Below, piece after piece: positions 32,700-40,927 of a DNA stretch of 64,000 nucleotides (the stretch's first letter is position 1; every line of letters starts with the position of its first letter). Below the pieces are notes generated by a model, which saw nothing but the letters and a program-made list of their open reading frames with translations, had not been told where the DNA came from and did no database searches. This DNA comes from Nocardia acididurans (GTDB lineage: Bacteria > Actinomycetota > Actinomycetes > Mycobacteriales > Mycobacteriaceae), in contig NZ_JAERRJ010000004.1 in assembly GCF_016741815.1 (NCBI RefSeq), positions 1-64,000 of the forward strand, written 5' to 3'. The translations under genes were made by a program, and so were the position numbers.

Positions 32700-33299
32700 T
32701 CAGGCGCCGAGGGTGGGCTTCCAGTGCGGGTCGCGACCGAACCAGGCGGCGAGGCGATCGTAGGCGGGGGCGTTGTCTGCGATGGGGATCTCGAGGCCGA
32801 AAGCCTTTCCGGGGCCGCGGAATTCGGGTTTCAGGAGCTGTTTGGACCAGGCCAGGCCGTGTTCGGCGAGTTCCGGGTCGAGTTCGCGGTCCTGGGCGGT
32901 GGCGGTGGCGAGATCCCAGGCGTGCATGGCGAATTCGGTGATCTGCTGATCGGCGCGCGTGCGCAGCGGGGCGGTGCCGCCACCGGCGACCGGGGCCTCC
33001 TGGTCGAGGTCGGCGGCGTGCCAGGCGGCGAGCAGTTCCCCGGACCCGGCCCGGAACTCCGCCGCCCAGTCGTCGCCGAATTCCCCTTCGGCGGCATGCC
33101 AGTCGGGTGTCTCGCCGCGTGCCGCGACGGTGAAATTGGGCAGGATCTGGCCGAGCAGATGCCCGATCACCCGGCGCACCGGCCAGTCCTCGCACGGTGT
33201 GGGAAGTTCGGCCTGGTCGGGCCGGATCGCGGCGATGACCTCGGCCATCTGGGCGACCGCCCGCTCGACGAGTACGAGTGCCGGGTCCTTGTCCGCCAT
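32700..33299 (-). CDS. TIGR03086-type DinB/maleylpyruvate-isomerase-fold protein
   Basis: A 199-aa protein of the four-helix DinB/MDMPI superfamily. PTPCEDWPVRRVIGHLLGQ contains the first metal-ligand histidine, and the later FAMHAWDLATAT segment contains another, which is the typical layout of TIGR03086. Members are thought to bind a divalent metal, and some act with mycothiol as transferases or isomerases. The substrate cannot be told. It is a lone minus-strand gene. Confidence 0.8.
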   Translation of the reverse strand: MADKDPALVLVERAVAQMAEVIAAIRPDQAELPTPCEDWPVRRVIGHLLGQILPNFTVAARGETPDWHAAEGEFGDDWAAEFRAGSGELLAAWHAADLDQEAPVAGGGTAPLRTRADQQITEFAMHAWDLATATAQDRELDPELAEHGLAWSKQLLKPEFRGPGKAFGLEIPIADNAPAYDRLAAWFGRDPHWKPTLGA

Positions 33300-33346
33300 A
33301 CCTCCACGCTAACCCCGCGCCGGGGCGGCCAGGACGTTTCGGGCAA

Positions 33347-33706
33347 TTACGCGCAGCGGAACCGGAAGGTGGCGGTCGGGGTGAGGCCGGGCATCGTGGT
33401 GACCTGCTGGGCGGCGTCCCCGTCGACCGAGCAGCCGCTCAACGTTCCCGCCGCGACGCGATAGCAGCCCGCGCCGCCGGTGAAGGTGGCGGTGCCGTCG
33501 TTGCCGGTGGTCACCGTGCCGAGGGCGGGACCGCCCGCGCACGAGGTGATCTCGGCGGTCACGCCCGCGATCGGGAACTGCTCCGGCCCCCACACCGCCT
33601 GCACCCGCACGGCGGAATCACCGCCCGCCGGTTGCGCATCGGCCGCGGGCGCGACGACGAACGCCGCGGCGGCCAGGGTGGCGGTGAGGAACATCGTGCG
33701 ACGCAA
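33347..33706 (-). CDS. Small secreted protein, Ig-like/carboxypeptidase-regulatory type domain
   Basis: About 119 aa. The start is taken at a TTG (33706) preceded by an AGGAG ribosome site, giving MRRTMFLTATLAAAAFVVAP with a clear signal peptide cleaved near ADA. An ATG four codons on (33694) is the alternative. The mature part (about 95 aa) has repeated beta-strand patterns (GTVTTGNDGTATFTGGAGCY) and four cysteines, like SpaA or Cna-B-type folds. No function is known. It is divergent from the lipoprotein gene at 33969. Confidence 0.65.
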   Translation of the reverse strand: MRRTMFLTATLAAAAFVVAPAADAQPAGGDSAVRVQAVWGPEQFPIAGVTAEITSCAGGPALGTVTTGNDGTATFTGGAGCYRVAAGTLSGCSVDGDAAQQVTTMPGLTPTATFRFRCA

Positions 33707-33968
33707 CGGATCTCCTATCGGAACAACGGGCCGTTCGGTCCTCGCGCCAATATAGGCGTCGGCGGCGCTCCCCCGCACCGCGGTCCGCCCGACACGGCGC
33801 ATCCCCGGACCCAACCGGGCGGCGACGCTGACCCGGCGGACCCGGATGGGGTCGGCGCGACCGTCGAGTTGTATCGCTTGGCGGGCCTCCGGAACCGGCA
33901 CCCACCGAATCGCAATGGTTTTGCCGTAGTCTGCGGACGTTCCGTGGTGACTCGATCGACAGGACTTG

Positions 33969-34397
33969 ATGACCTTGGCACGCCGGCTCTGCCTCGCCCT
34001 GGGCGTGGGCGCACTGACTGTGATCGTGACGGCCTGCGGAACCGCCGCCGCGGGCAAGGATTCCGCCACCGACGATCAGCGCATCGAGACGGCCGCGCGC
34101 GAGTTCTACGACACCCTCGCCGCGGACGGCCCATCGGTGGCGGCGGCCCGGGCGTGCGAGCCGGACCGCACCGAATTCGACAGTCTCCCAGCGGATCAGA
34201 AGGCCGCGGTGGACAGGGGCAAGTTCACCATCAAGATCACTTCGGTGGACGACATCGTGATCACCGGCGACCGGGCCACGGCCGGACTCACCGGCACGCT
34301 GACCCTGCCCGGCGCGGAGGGGAAGTCCAGCACCACCGCCCAGCACTTCCGCAAGGAGAACGGCACCTGGAAGGTGTGCTCGGCGGACGGCAAATGA
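33969..34397 (+). CDS. Small lipoprotein of unknown function
   Basis: A 142-aa protein with a lipoprotein signal (ALGVGALTVIVTAC, lipobox cysteine at about residue 23), then a domain of about 115 aa containing AAREFYDTLAADGPSVAAA and a C-terminal FRKENGTWKVCSADG. The fold resembles the NTF2-like or DUF4878 lumazine-like small lipoproteins of mycolata, although I could not assign a family firmly. AGGA precedes the ATG. Its stop overlaps the start of the metallophosphoesterase (ATGA), so the two form an operon. Confidence 0.75.
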   Translation: MTLARRLCLALGVGALTVIVTACGTAAAGKDSATDDQRIETAAREFYDTLAADGPSVAAARACEPDRTEFDSLPADQKAAVDRGKFTIKITSVDDIVITGDRATAGLTGTLTLPGAEGKSSTTAQHFRKENGTWKVCSADGK

Positions 34398-35791
34398 CCT
34401 GCTGCGGACCGAACCGGCGACGCCTGCTGGGCTTGCTCGGCGCTGCCGCGCTGCTCCCCCTGGCCCGGCCGGGTTCCGCTGTCGCACAGCCGGGTTCGAT
34501 CGTCGCCACGGATCTGGAAGTCGTCACGATCACCGAGCGCTCGGCGGTGCTCACCTGGACCACGGTGAGCGCGAGCGGCGACCCGGTCGAGACCGACAGC
34601 GAAGTCTGGCTGCGCCCCGCCGACGGCGGCGTGCTGCGCCAGGTCTTCGGCGAATCCGGGCCCACCGCCTGCCACTACGCCGAGATCACCGGCCTGGAGC
34701 CGGGCCGCGACTACCGCTTCGAGGCGCGCTCGGCCGGCGTCACCGCCGCTCCGGCACTGAATCTCGTTACGCGCCTGCCGAATTCACCGGAGGCCAGGGG
34801 TGAGTTCAGCACGCTGGTGCCGCCGCCGGGCCGTCTGATCCGCACCATCGCGCTCTCGAACGACGTGCACTACGGCGAGGAGGTGAGCGGGCTCATCGCG
34901 GCCGGTCTCCCGCCGGGTGCACGCCAGGATCCGGGTCTGCCACCGTATCCCGAGGTCATGCTGGCCGGGCTGCTCGACGACCTGCACCGGCCCGATCGCG
35001 GGGCCGATCACCTGCTGATCGCCGGGGATCTCACCGCCGAGGCCACACCGGAGCAGGTCCGCGGGGTGCACGCGCAACTGTCGGCCTGGGGCGCGAACGG
35101 CCGGGACTGGTTCGCCGCCAGGGGAAATCATGATCGCCCGCACACCGGATCCGACTACGCCTCCTGCTCCCCGTACCTCGATCACTTCGACTGCTACGGC
35201 GAATTGTTCGGCCCCCGACAGGAATTGGGGTCCTACGAGCTGGGCGGCCTGCGCCTGCTCGCCCTGGACACCACCGAACTCGACACCTCGGGCGGCGCCA
35301 TCGACCGCCCGCAGTTCGATCGGCTGCGTGAGCTGCTGCGCGCCGATCCCGACCGTCCCACACTGGTTTTCAGTCATCACCCCGTCACCGCGGAGTCCGG
35401 CTGGTCGAATATCGCAGGGCCGGGCTTCGTTCTCGCGGCCGGGGACGCCGCCGAACTCCAAGCCCTCTACCGGTCCGCGCCCGGCGTCTTCCTGCATCAC
35501 AGCGGCCACACCCACCGCAATCGCCGGACCCGGCCCGATCTGCCGGTGGCGGTGGAATTCTTGGAGGTCGCGGCGGTGAAGGAGTATCCGGGCGGCTACA
35601 CCCTGCTGCGCCTGTACGAGGGCGGCTACATGGCCACCTTCTACAAGACCCGGTCCGCGCTGTCCCGCCGCTGGAGCACCCGCACCCGCTCGGAGTACCT
35701 CGGCCTGCAGCCGGAGTACACGCTGGGCACCACGGCCGACCGCAATCACACGGTGCTGCGCGACCTCTCGGGCCTGACCCCGGCCTCGTGA
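34394..35791 (+). CDS. Exported metallophosphoesterase (calcineurin-like, PhoD/CpdA type)
   Basis: A 465-aa protein with a twin-arginine-like signal (RRRLLGLLGAAALLPLARP). An N-terminal fibronectin-III-like domain (about 40-130) is followed by the phosphoesterase core, whose metal-binding motifs are visible in order: LSNDVHYG, IAGDLTAE, ARGNHDRPH, FSHHPVT and HHSGHTHRN. A two-metal phosphodiesterase or phosphatase outside the cytoplasmic membrane is predicted. The substrate is unknown. The start overlaps the lipoprotein stop by 4 nt. A 16-bp terminator hairpin follows. Confidence 0.9.
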   Translation: MTCCGPNRRRLLGLLGAAALLPLARPGSAVAQPGSIVATDLEVVTITERSAVLTWTTVSASGDPVETDSEVWLRPADGGVLRQVFGESGPTACHYAEITGLEPGRDYRFEARSAGVTAAPALNLVTRLPNSPEARGEFSTLVPPPGRLIRTIALSNDVHYGEEVSGLIAAGLPPGARQDPGLPPYPEVMLAGLLDDLHRPDRGADHLLIAGDLTAEATPEQVRGVHAQLSAWGANGRDWFAARGNHDRPHTGSDYASCSPYLDHFDCYGELFGPRQELGSYELGGLRLLALDTTELDTSGGAIDRPQFDRLRELLRADPDRPTLVFSHHPVTAESGWSNIAGPGFVLAAGDAAELQALYRSAPGVFLHHSGHTHRNRRTRPDLPVAVEFLEVAAVKEYPGGYTLLRLYEGGYMATFYKTRSALSRRWSTRTRSEYLGLQPEYTLGTTADRNHTVLRDLSGLTPAS

Positions 35792-35796
35792 ACGAC

Positions 35797-35834
35797 GACG
35801 AAGCCCCTGCGGCCGGCACCGCAGGGGCTTCGTC
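35797..35834. terminator. Terminator between metallophosphoesterase and tRNA-Cys
   Basis: A perfect 16-bp stem (GACGAAGCCCCTGCGG and its complement) with a 6-nt loop, 5 bp after the metallophosphoesterase stop and 5 bp after the 3' end of the convergent tRNA. It probably ends both transcripts. Confidence 0.85.
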
Positions 35835-35839
35835 TCCAG

Positions 35840-35911
35840 AGCGAGCGGTGGGAATCGAACCCACGTGAAAGGCTTTGCAGACCTTTTCCTGAACCACTCG
35901 GACACACCCGC
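35840..35911 (-). tRNA. tRNA-Cys (anticodon GCA)
   Basis: A 72-nt cloverleaf on the minus strand. The acceptor strand GCGGGTG pairs with CGCTCGC (two G-U pairs), and the discriminator is U, as expected for tRNA-Cys. The anticodon loop CTGCAAA gives GCA, and GGTTCGATTCC forms the T arm. CCA is not encoded. Confidence 0.95.
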
Positions 35912-36031
35912 ATCGTTTCGTTGATGATGCCCGCGCGCCGGGTCCGCGGCGAGGGTTGGAATCAGCGTGATTTGTTTGTGCACGGGCTCGGCGTGTCGGT
36001 TGACGGCGTGACGGCATGCGATGATCGGGGC

Positions 36032-36574
36032 ATGTCTCGGCCCCGTCCTCTCCCGCTCGATCCGATCGAGGAGGCGCATCGTCAATGGTCGGAGCACGGA
36101 TGGGGGGACGTCGCCGACGGGATGGCGGCAGTTACCTCGCTCGTGCGCGCCCAGCAAATCGTCATGTCCCGGGTCGACGAGGCGTTGAAGCCGTCGGGGC
36201 TGACATTTTCCCGGTACGAGCTACTTCAGCTACTGAGCTTCAGCAAAACAGGCGCGCTGCCCATGGCGGTGGCCAGCGCGCGTTTGCAGGTGCATCCGAC
36301 AAGTGTGACGAACACGGTGGACCGGCTGGAGACGGCGAATCTGGTGAAGCGGGTGCCGCATCCGAGTGACCGGCGCGCGACCTTGATCGAAATCACCGAT
36401 GCCGGAAGGGAATTGGTGTCCACGGCCACCTCCGAGCTGAACCGGCGAGTGTTCGCCGAGACGGGGCTGCCGCCGGAACGTTTGCAGTTGTTGCTGGAAT
36501 TGCTGGCGGAGTTCCGGCAATCGGCGGGCGACTTCGACAGTGGTGGCTCGCCGACCAGATGGGCCGGTCAGTAA
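36032..36574 (+). CDS. MarR-family transcriptional regulator
   Basis: A 180-aa winged-helix regulator. The recognition region is MAVASARLQVHPTSVTNTVDRLETANLV and the wing is RVPHPSDRRATLIEITDAGREL. The ATG at 36032 (MSRPRPLPLDP) is preceded by ATCGGGG; an upstream extension in frame lacks support. It has no obvious divergent or adjacent target other than the Hsp70-like gene 67 bp downstream, and the ligand is unknown. Confidence 0.88.
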   Translation: MSRPRPLPLDPIEEAHRQWSEHGWGDVADGMAAVTSLVRAQQIVMSRVDEALKPSGLTFSRYELLQLLSFSKTGALPMAVASARLQVHPTSVTNTVDRLETANLVKRVPHPSDRRATLIEITDAGRELVSTATSELNRRVFAETGLPPERLQLLLELLAEFRQSAGDFDSGGSPTRWAGQ

Positions 36575-36641
36575 CCGTCCAGCATCCGATCAGCCATTTT
36601 CCTGCGTCATAGTCTTGGAATCGGACCGCAAAAGGTTCACC

Positions 36642-37691
36642 ATGGAGGCCATGGTGCTGGTCCTCGGGGTGTCGGCGGGCGCTGCTGGTGCACGCGCCAT
36701 GCTCACCCATTCCGACCAGCCGCATCTGCCGCCCATCGACCGCTGCAAAGTGGTACGCCGCGCAGGTGGGAGCATGGAGGAGGCGGTGTTCGAGGCCATC
36801 CGGCAGATGCGGAAGTCGGCCGATCAGCGCGACGAGTTCATCACCGGCATCGCCGTCACCAGCCGCTGTTCCTCGCATGCGGAGGCCATCCGCACCACGG
36901 CCGGGCGCAATCGCCTCACCGTCATCGACGAACCGGTCGCGCAGCTGCGCTATCTGCGGTTCACCGGCCGCCTACCCGCCGAGGGCTCGATCCTGCTCTA
37001 CGACCTGGGCGCGTCCGGCCTGACGCTGACGCAGATCGACTGCCGCACCGATGCCATCCTGGCCACCAAGCGCAGTACGGTGCTCGGCGGTGACGGCCAC
37101 GACGCGCTCTTACGCTGGCTCCTGGTCCGCGGCGGGGTCACGGTCGATCTGGCCACCAGCCGGCACCACAAGGAGCTGCTCGCCACCGACAGAGTTCTGG
37201 CCGTCTGCGATCCCATCTCGGGCCAGCGCGCGGTCATCACCCGCAGCGACTTCGCCGACCTGGTATCCGCGGGCATCCACCATTCGGCGTCCTTCGTCCG
37301 TCAGATGATCGACGAGACCGGCGTCCCGCCCGACGGCATGGCCCTGCTGGGCGGCTGCCCCCGCAACAAGTCCATCCGCGATGAACTGGACAGACAGCTC
37401 GATCTCCCCCTGATCTACGACCCCGAACCGGAGTTCGTCTCCACCCGCGGCGCGGTCCTGCTGGCCGCCGAACGCCCCTCGGCCCGCCGAGTCCGCAGCG
37501 TCCGCCTGAATCCCACGGCCCCGGCGACCCGCCTCCCCGAACCGGTCTCCCGCAAGAAGCTCGTCGCCGCGGTAGCGGTCACCGCCACCCTGGGCGGCAC
37601 CATAGTCGGCGCGCTCGCCATGGACCGCTCCAACGACCACAAGGACGGCAACACCCCCACCGTCGAAGTCGTCGGCCCGCCCAAGCATTGA
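36642..37691 (+). CDS. Hsp70-like actin-fold ATPase with C-terminal membrane anchor
   Basis: A 349-aa protein. Actin/Hsp70-type ATP motifs are phosphate-1 LVLGVSAGAAGARAML, phosphate-2 LLYDLGASGLTLTQID and the adenosine motif ALLGGCPRNKSI. The Hsp70 substrate-binding domain is absent. Instead a basic stretch is followed by a single membrane helix (about 314-333, VAAVAVTATLGGTIVGALAM) and a short tail. Similar truncated Hsp70-like membrane proteins occur in mycobacteria, with no settled role. The ATG at 36642 has an AAAGG site upstream. It may be co-transcribed with the MarR gene 67 bp before it. Confidence 0.75.
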   Translation: MEAMVLVLGVSAGAAGARAMLTHSDQPHLPPIDRCKVVRRAGGSMEEAVFEAIRQMRKSADQRDEFITGIAVTSRCSSHAEAIRTTAGRNRLTVIDEPVAQLRYLRFTGRLPAEGSILLYDLGASGLTLTQIDCRTDAILATKRSTVLGGDGHDALLRWLLVRGGVTVDLATSRHHKELLATDRVLAVCDPISGQRAVITRSDFADLVSAGIHHSASFVRQMIDETGVPPDGMALLGGCPRNKSIRDELDRQLDLPLIYDPEPEFVSTRGAVLLAAERPSARRVRSVRLNPTAPATRLPEPVSRKKLVAAVAVTATLGGTIVGALAMDRSNDHKDGNTPTVEVVGPPKH

Positions 37692-37692
37692 C

Positions 37693-37937
37693 AAACTCTC
37701 TGAGCTCTCAGGGGCTTCGCCCCCGAACCCCCTGGGCCACAGCGGCACCGCCCCAAACTCTCTGAGCTCTCAGCGGCACCGCCCCGAACCCGCTATGCCA
37801 CAGCGGCACCGCCCCAAACTCTCTGAGCTCTCAGCGGCCCCGCCCCGAACCCGCTATGCCACAGCGGCACCGCCCCAAACTCCCTGAGCTCTCAGCGGCC
37901 CCGCCCCGAACCCGCTATGCCACAGCGGCACCGCCCC
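37693..37937. repeat. Tandem 61-bp repeat, four copies
   Basis: Units begin AAACTCTCTGAGCTCTCAG at 37693 (62 bp), 37755, 37816 and 37877 (61 bp each), followed by a partial fifth at 37938. Copies 2-4 differ by only one or two bases. The first copy contains the 29-bp element (37704-37732) identical to 15297-15325. No convincing coding frame covers the array. Confidence 0.95.
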
Positions 37938-37952
37938 AAGCCCTTATGCCGC

Positions 37953-37989
37953 AGCGGCCCCCGCCTGGTGAGGCGGGGGCCGCTGTTTT
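37953..37989 (+). terminator. Terminator after the Hsp70-like gene and repeat array
   Basis: A 13-bp perfect stem (AGCGGCCCCCGCC and complement) with loop TGGTGA is followed by GTTTTC. It could also end the echA8 operon read from the right. Confidence 0.8.
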
Positions 37990-37990
37990 C

Positions 37991-38019
37991 GGGGGTTCGG
38001 GGGCGGAGCCCCTGAGAGC
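37991..38019. repeat. Inverted copy of the 29-bp element
   Basis: Reverse complement of the element at 37704-37732 with one mismatch. It faces the forward copy across the tandem array, so the whole 0.3-kb repeat block is bounded by an inverted pair. Confidence 0.9.
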
Positions 38020-38043
38020 CTCCGGAGAGTTCGGTAACTCGGC

Positions 38044-38871
38044 TTACTTGTGGCTGAAGTTGGCCGGGCGCTTCTCGACGAAGGCGGTCATGCCTTCCTT
38101 CTGGTCCTCGGTGGCGAAGAGGGAGTGGAAGACGCGGCGTTCGAAGCGCAAGCCCTCGGTGAGGGTGGTTTCGAAGGCGCGGTCGACGGCTTCCTTGGCG
38201 ATCATCACCGAGGGGAGCGACATGTTGGCGATGGTTTCGGCCACCTCGAGGGCGGTGTCGACCAGTTCGGCGGCGGGGACGATGCGGGAGACGAGGCCGG
38301 CGCGCTCGGCTTCCTCGGCGTCCATATTGCGGCCGGTGAGGATCAGGTCCATGGCCTTGGCCTTGCCGACGGCGCGGGTGAGGCGCTGCGAGCCGCCCAT
38401 GCCGGGGATGACGCCGAGTTTGATCTCGGGCTGGCCGAACTTGGCGGTGTCGGCGGCGAGCAGGATGTCGCACATCATGGCGAGTTCGCAGCCGCCGCCG
38501 AGGGCGTAACCCGCGACCGCGGCGATGATGGGCTTACGGAACGCGACCAGTCGGTCCCAACCGGCGAAGTGGTCGGTGAGGAACATGTCCATGTAGGACT
38601 TGGTCTGCATCTCCTTGATGTCCGCACCGGCCGCGAAGGCCCGCTCGGATCCGGTGAGCACGACCGCGCCGATCTCGCTGTCGTGCTCGAGCTCGTCGAG
38701 CGCGGCCGAAATATCGGCCAGGACCTGCGAATTCAGCGCGTTCAGGGCCTTCGGCCGGTTGAGCGTGATGAGGGCGACGCGGCCTTTACGCTCCAGCACA
38801 ATGGTCTCGAAGTCGGGCCCGCCCGTCGCCCGGCCGCCACCCCCCACCGAATCGCTGCGCGATGCAGTCAC
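38044..38871 (-). CDS. Enoyl-CoA hydratase, EchA8-like
   Basis: A crotonase-fold hydratase of 275 aa. The oxyanion-hole and catalytic residues lie in [24 protein letters not shown] and [21 protein letters not shown]. The sequence is close to M. tuberculosis EchA8 from [11 protein letters not shown] onward. In this operon it likely hydrates methacrylyl-CoA in valine breakdown. The first 20 residues ([17 protein letters not shown]) are extra compared with EchA8 and are encoded by a 46-bp repeat that also begins mmsB. The start is GTG, overlapping the mmsB stop by 4 nt. It is last in the operon. Confidence 0.93.
   Translation of the reverse strand: MTASRSDSVGGGGRATGGPDFETIVLERKGRVALITLNRPKALNALNSQVLADISAALDELEHDSEIGAVVLTGSERAFAAGADIKEMQTKSYMDMFLTDHFAGWDRLVAFRKPIIAAVAGYALGGGCELAMMCDILLAADTAKFGQPEIKLGVIPGMGGSQRLTRAVGKAKAMDLILTGRNMDAEEAERAGLVSRIVPAAELVDTALEVAETIANMSLPSVMIAKEAVDRAFETTLTEGLRFERRVFHSLFATEDQKEGMTAFVEKRPANFSHK
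38822..38867. repeat. 46-bp repeat encoding the EchA8 N-terminus
   Basis: On the plus strand this stretch (containing CCGCCACC and GAATCGCTG) matches 39787-39832 at about 40 of 46 positions. Both copies lie in the same frame at the extreme 5' ends of two neighbouring, non-homologous genes and encode TAS-SDSV-GGGR-TGG. Confidence 0.85.
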
Positions 38872-39839
38872 AGTTGCTCCCCTTCAGATCGCTTGCGGAT
38901 ATCGGTGACGATAGCCGAGAAGTCCTTGCCCGCTTCGTCCTGGTTGTACCGCGCGTAGATCTCCGCCGCCAGCAAACCGATCTGCCCGTCGACGCCGTTG
39001 CCACGCAGCGCGTTTGCCGCCAGACCCAGATCCTTGGTCATGAGCGCGGTGGCAAACCCCGGCTGGTAGTCGTTGTTCGCCGGGCTGGCGGGAACCGGCC
39101 CCGGCACCGGACAGTACGAGGTGAGCGCCCACGACTGCCCCGACGCCGTGGAGACCACGTCGAAGAACTTGTCGTGGGTCAGACCCAGCTTCTCGCCCAG
39201 CACGATGGCCTCGGACAGCCCGATCATCGAGATGCCCAGCAGCATGTTGTTGCAGATCTTGGCGGCCTGGCCGACCCCGGCCGGACCGCAGTGCACGACC
39301 TTGCCGCCCATGACCTCCAGCAGCGGCAGCGCGTCGGCGAAATCCTCGGCCGCGCCGCCCGCCATGAAGGTGAGGGTGCCCGCCGTCGCACCCGCGACAC
39401 CACCCGAGACGGGCGCGTCGAGAGCCCGATGCCCGGCTGCCGCAGCGAGTTTCGCGGCTTCCTGCGCATCGGCGACGTCGATGGTGGAGCAGTCGACGAA
39501 CAGCGTGCCCGGCTTGGCCGCCGACAGCACCTCGCCGTAGAGGTCGAGCACGATGCGCCCGTTGGGCAGCATGGTGACGACGATATCCGCTTCCGCCACA
39601 GCCGATCCGGCGGTTTCGGCGACGGTCGCGCCGTCGCGTCGCGCCTGATCTTGTGCGGCCGGAACCGGATCGAACGCGAGGACCTCGTATCCGGCCCGCA
39701 CCAGGTTGGCGGCCATCGGCCCGCCCATGTGGCCCAGCCCGAGGAAGGCGACCTTCGTTGCCGCCGAGTTGTTTTCGGTACGCCCACCCGTCACCCGACC
39801 GCCACCCCTCACGGAATCGCTGTGCGATGCTGTGCTCAT
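38868..39839 (-). CDS. mmsB: 3-Hydroxyisobutyrate dehydrogenase
   Basis: The NAD-dependent enzyme oxidises 3-hydroxyisobutyrate to methylmalonate semialdehyde, 323 aa. The Rossmann motif is [16 protein letters not shown], substrate binding is [16 protein letters not shown], and the catalytic lysine lies in [15 protein letters not shown]. The ATG at 39839 opens [14 protein letters not shown], about 26 residues before the usual start region (KVAFLGLG). That extension is the repeat shared with echA8. It lies between the hydrolase gene (2 bp gap) and echA8 (4 bp overlap). Confidence 0.95.
   Translation of the reverse strand: MSTASHSDSVRGGGRVTGGRTENNSAATKVAFLGLGHMGGPMAANLVRAGYEVLAFDPVPAAQDQARRDGATVAETAGSAVAEADIVVTMLPNGRIVLDLYGEVLSAAKPGTLFVDCSTIDVADAQEAAKLAAAAGHRALDAPVSGGVAGATAGTLTFMAGGAAEDFADALPLLEVMGGKVVHCGPAGVGQAAKICNNMLLGISMIGLSEAIVLGEKLGLTHDKFFDVVSTASGQSWALTSYCPVPGPVPASPANNDYQPGFATALMTKDLGLAANALRGNGVDGQIGLLAAEIYARYNQDEAGKDFSAIVTDIRKRSEGEQL
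39787..39832. repeat. 46-bp repeat encoding the MmsB N-terminus
   Basis: Second copy of the element at 38822-38867, in the same frame and orientation relative to its gene. It supplies [16 protein letters not shown] directly after the start codon of mmsB. Confidence 0.85.
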
Positions 39840-39841
39840 TG

Positions 39842-40927
39842 CTACTCCTCCGGGGCGGTCAGCCCCAGTTCCTTGTCGCCGAGTCCGGCGAAGTAGGCGT
39901 CCACATCCGCGTCGGTGACGTCGGCCAGGGTGGCGGGCGACCACTGCGGGTTGCGGTCCTTGTCGATGACCTGGGCGCGAATGCCCTCCACCAGGTCGTG
40001 GGTGCCGAGCGAGGCCACCGACACCCGGTACTCCTGGTTCAGCACCTCCTCGAGGTTCGCGGCCACCCGCGCACCGCGCAGCGACCGCAGCGTGACCTTC
40101 AGCGCCACCGGCGATTTCGACAGCACGTCCTGAGCCGCCTTGGCGGCCTCGGGGGTGCCGTCGGTCTCCAGCCGGTTCACGATCTCCTCGACCGTGTCCG
40201 CGCTGTAGCAGGCGTCGATCCAGCGCAGCTGCGACACCAGCTCCGAAACCGGTGCGGGCTGTGCGAATTTCGCGATGGCCGCGTCGGCGTCGTTGTCCCG
40301 CAACGCTTCCAGCAGTGCCGGAATGTACTCGGAGGGCACGAAGTGGTCGGCGAAGCCGGCCGCGATGGCGTCCCCGGCGCTCATGCGCGCGGTGGTGAGC
40401 GCGACGTGGGTGCCGATCTCGCCGGGCGCGTGCGCGAGCAGGTGGGTGCCGCCCACGTCCGGAATGAATCCGATGCCGGTCTCCGGCATGCCGACCATGG
40501 ACCGCTCGGTCACGATGCGGTGGCTGGCGTGCCCGGACAGGCCCACGCCGCCGCCCATCACGATGCCGTCCATGATCGCCACATACGGCTTGGGGTACCG
40601 GCCGATGAGCGCGTTGAGGATGTACTCGTCCCGCCAGAACCTGCCGCTGGGCGAATCCGAAGCCGCTGTATCACCCTGCGCGACAGCGTTCTTCGCATCG
40701 TTGTGGATGGCGACGATATCGCCGCCCGCGCACAGTCCGCGCTCGCCCGCGCCGGTGAGCACCACCGTGCGCACCTCGTCGTCGTCCGCCCACTCGCGCA
40801 GCGTGTCGAGGATGACCAGCGCCATCGGATGGTTGAGCGCGTTGATGGCGCGCGGGCGGTTGAGCGTGATCGAACCCAGCCCGTCCCGCTTCTCGATCAG
40901 AACCTCGGGTTCCTTCGCTTCGCTCAT
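39842..40927 (-). CDS. 3-Hydroxyisobutyryl-CoA hydrolase (EchA9-like)
   Basis: A crotonase-superfamily thioesterase of 361 aa, longer than a hydratase as usual for HIBCH. Active-site segments are GLCAGGDIVAIH, GIVMGGGVGLSGHASHRI and MVGMPETGIGFIPDVGGTHLL, with the conserved Glu and Asp of hydrolases. It releases 3-hydroxyisobutyrate in valine catabolism, the substrate of the next gene, mmsB. Its start overlaps the acyl-CoA dehydrogenase stop by 4 nt. The echA9-echA8 neighbourhood is also seen in M. tuberculosis. Confidence 0.93.
   Translation of the reverse strand: MSEAKEPEVLIEKRDGLGSITLNRPRAINALNHPMALVILDTLREWADDDEVRTVVLTGAGERGLCAGGDIVAIHNDAKNAVAQGDTAASDSPSGRFWRDEYILNALIGRYPKPYVAIMDGIVMGGGVGLSGHASHRIVTERSMVGMPETGIGFIPDVGGTHLLAHAPGEIGTHVALTTARMSAGDAIAAGFADHFVPSEYIPALLEALRDNDADAAIAKFAQPAPVSELVSQLRWIDACYSADTVEEIVNRLETDGTPEAAKAAQDVLSKSPVALKVTLRSLRGARVAANLEEVLNQEYRVSVASLGTHDLVEGIRAQVIDKDRNPQWSPATLADVTDADVDAYFAGLGDKELGLTAPEE

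Noticed and set aside
33278..34393. In-frame upstream extension of the metallophosphoesterase
   Set aside because: The frame covers the lipoprotein gene and shows no domain; the ATG at 34394 with a Tat-like signal is the natural start.
37693..38019. CRISPR array
   Set aside because: The 61-bp repeats are directly adjacent with no unique spacers, and no cas genes are present.
38868..39944. Start of mmsB at 39944
   Set aside because: The extra 35 residues overlap the hydrolase gene and look like shadow sequence; the ATG at 39839 follows the hydrolase stop by 2 bp.
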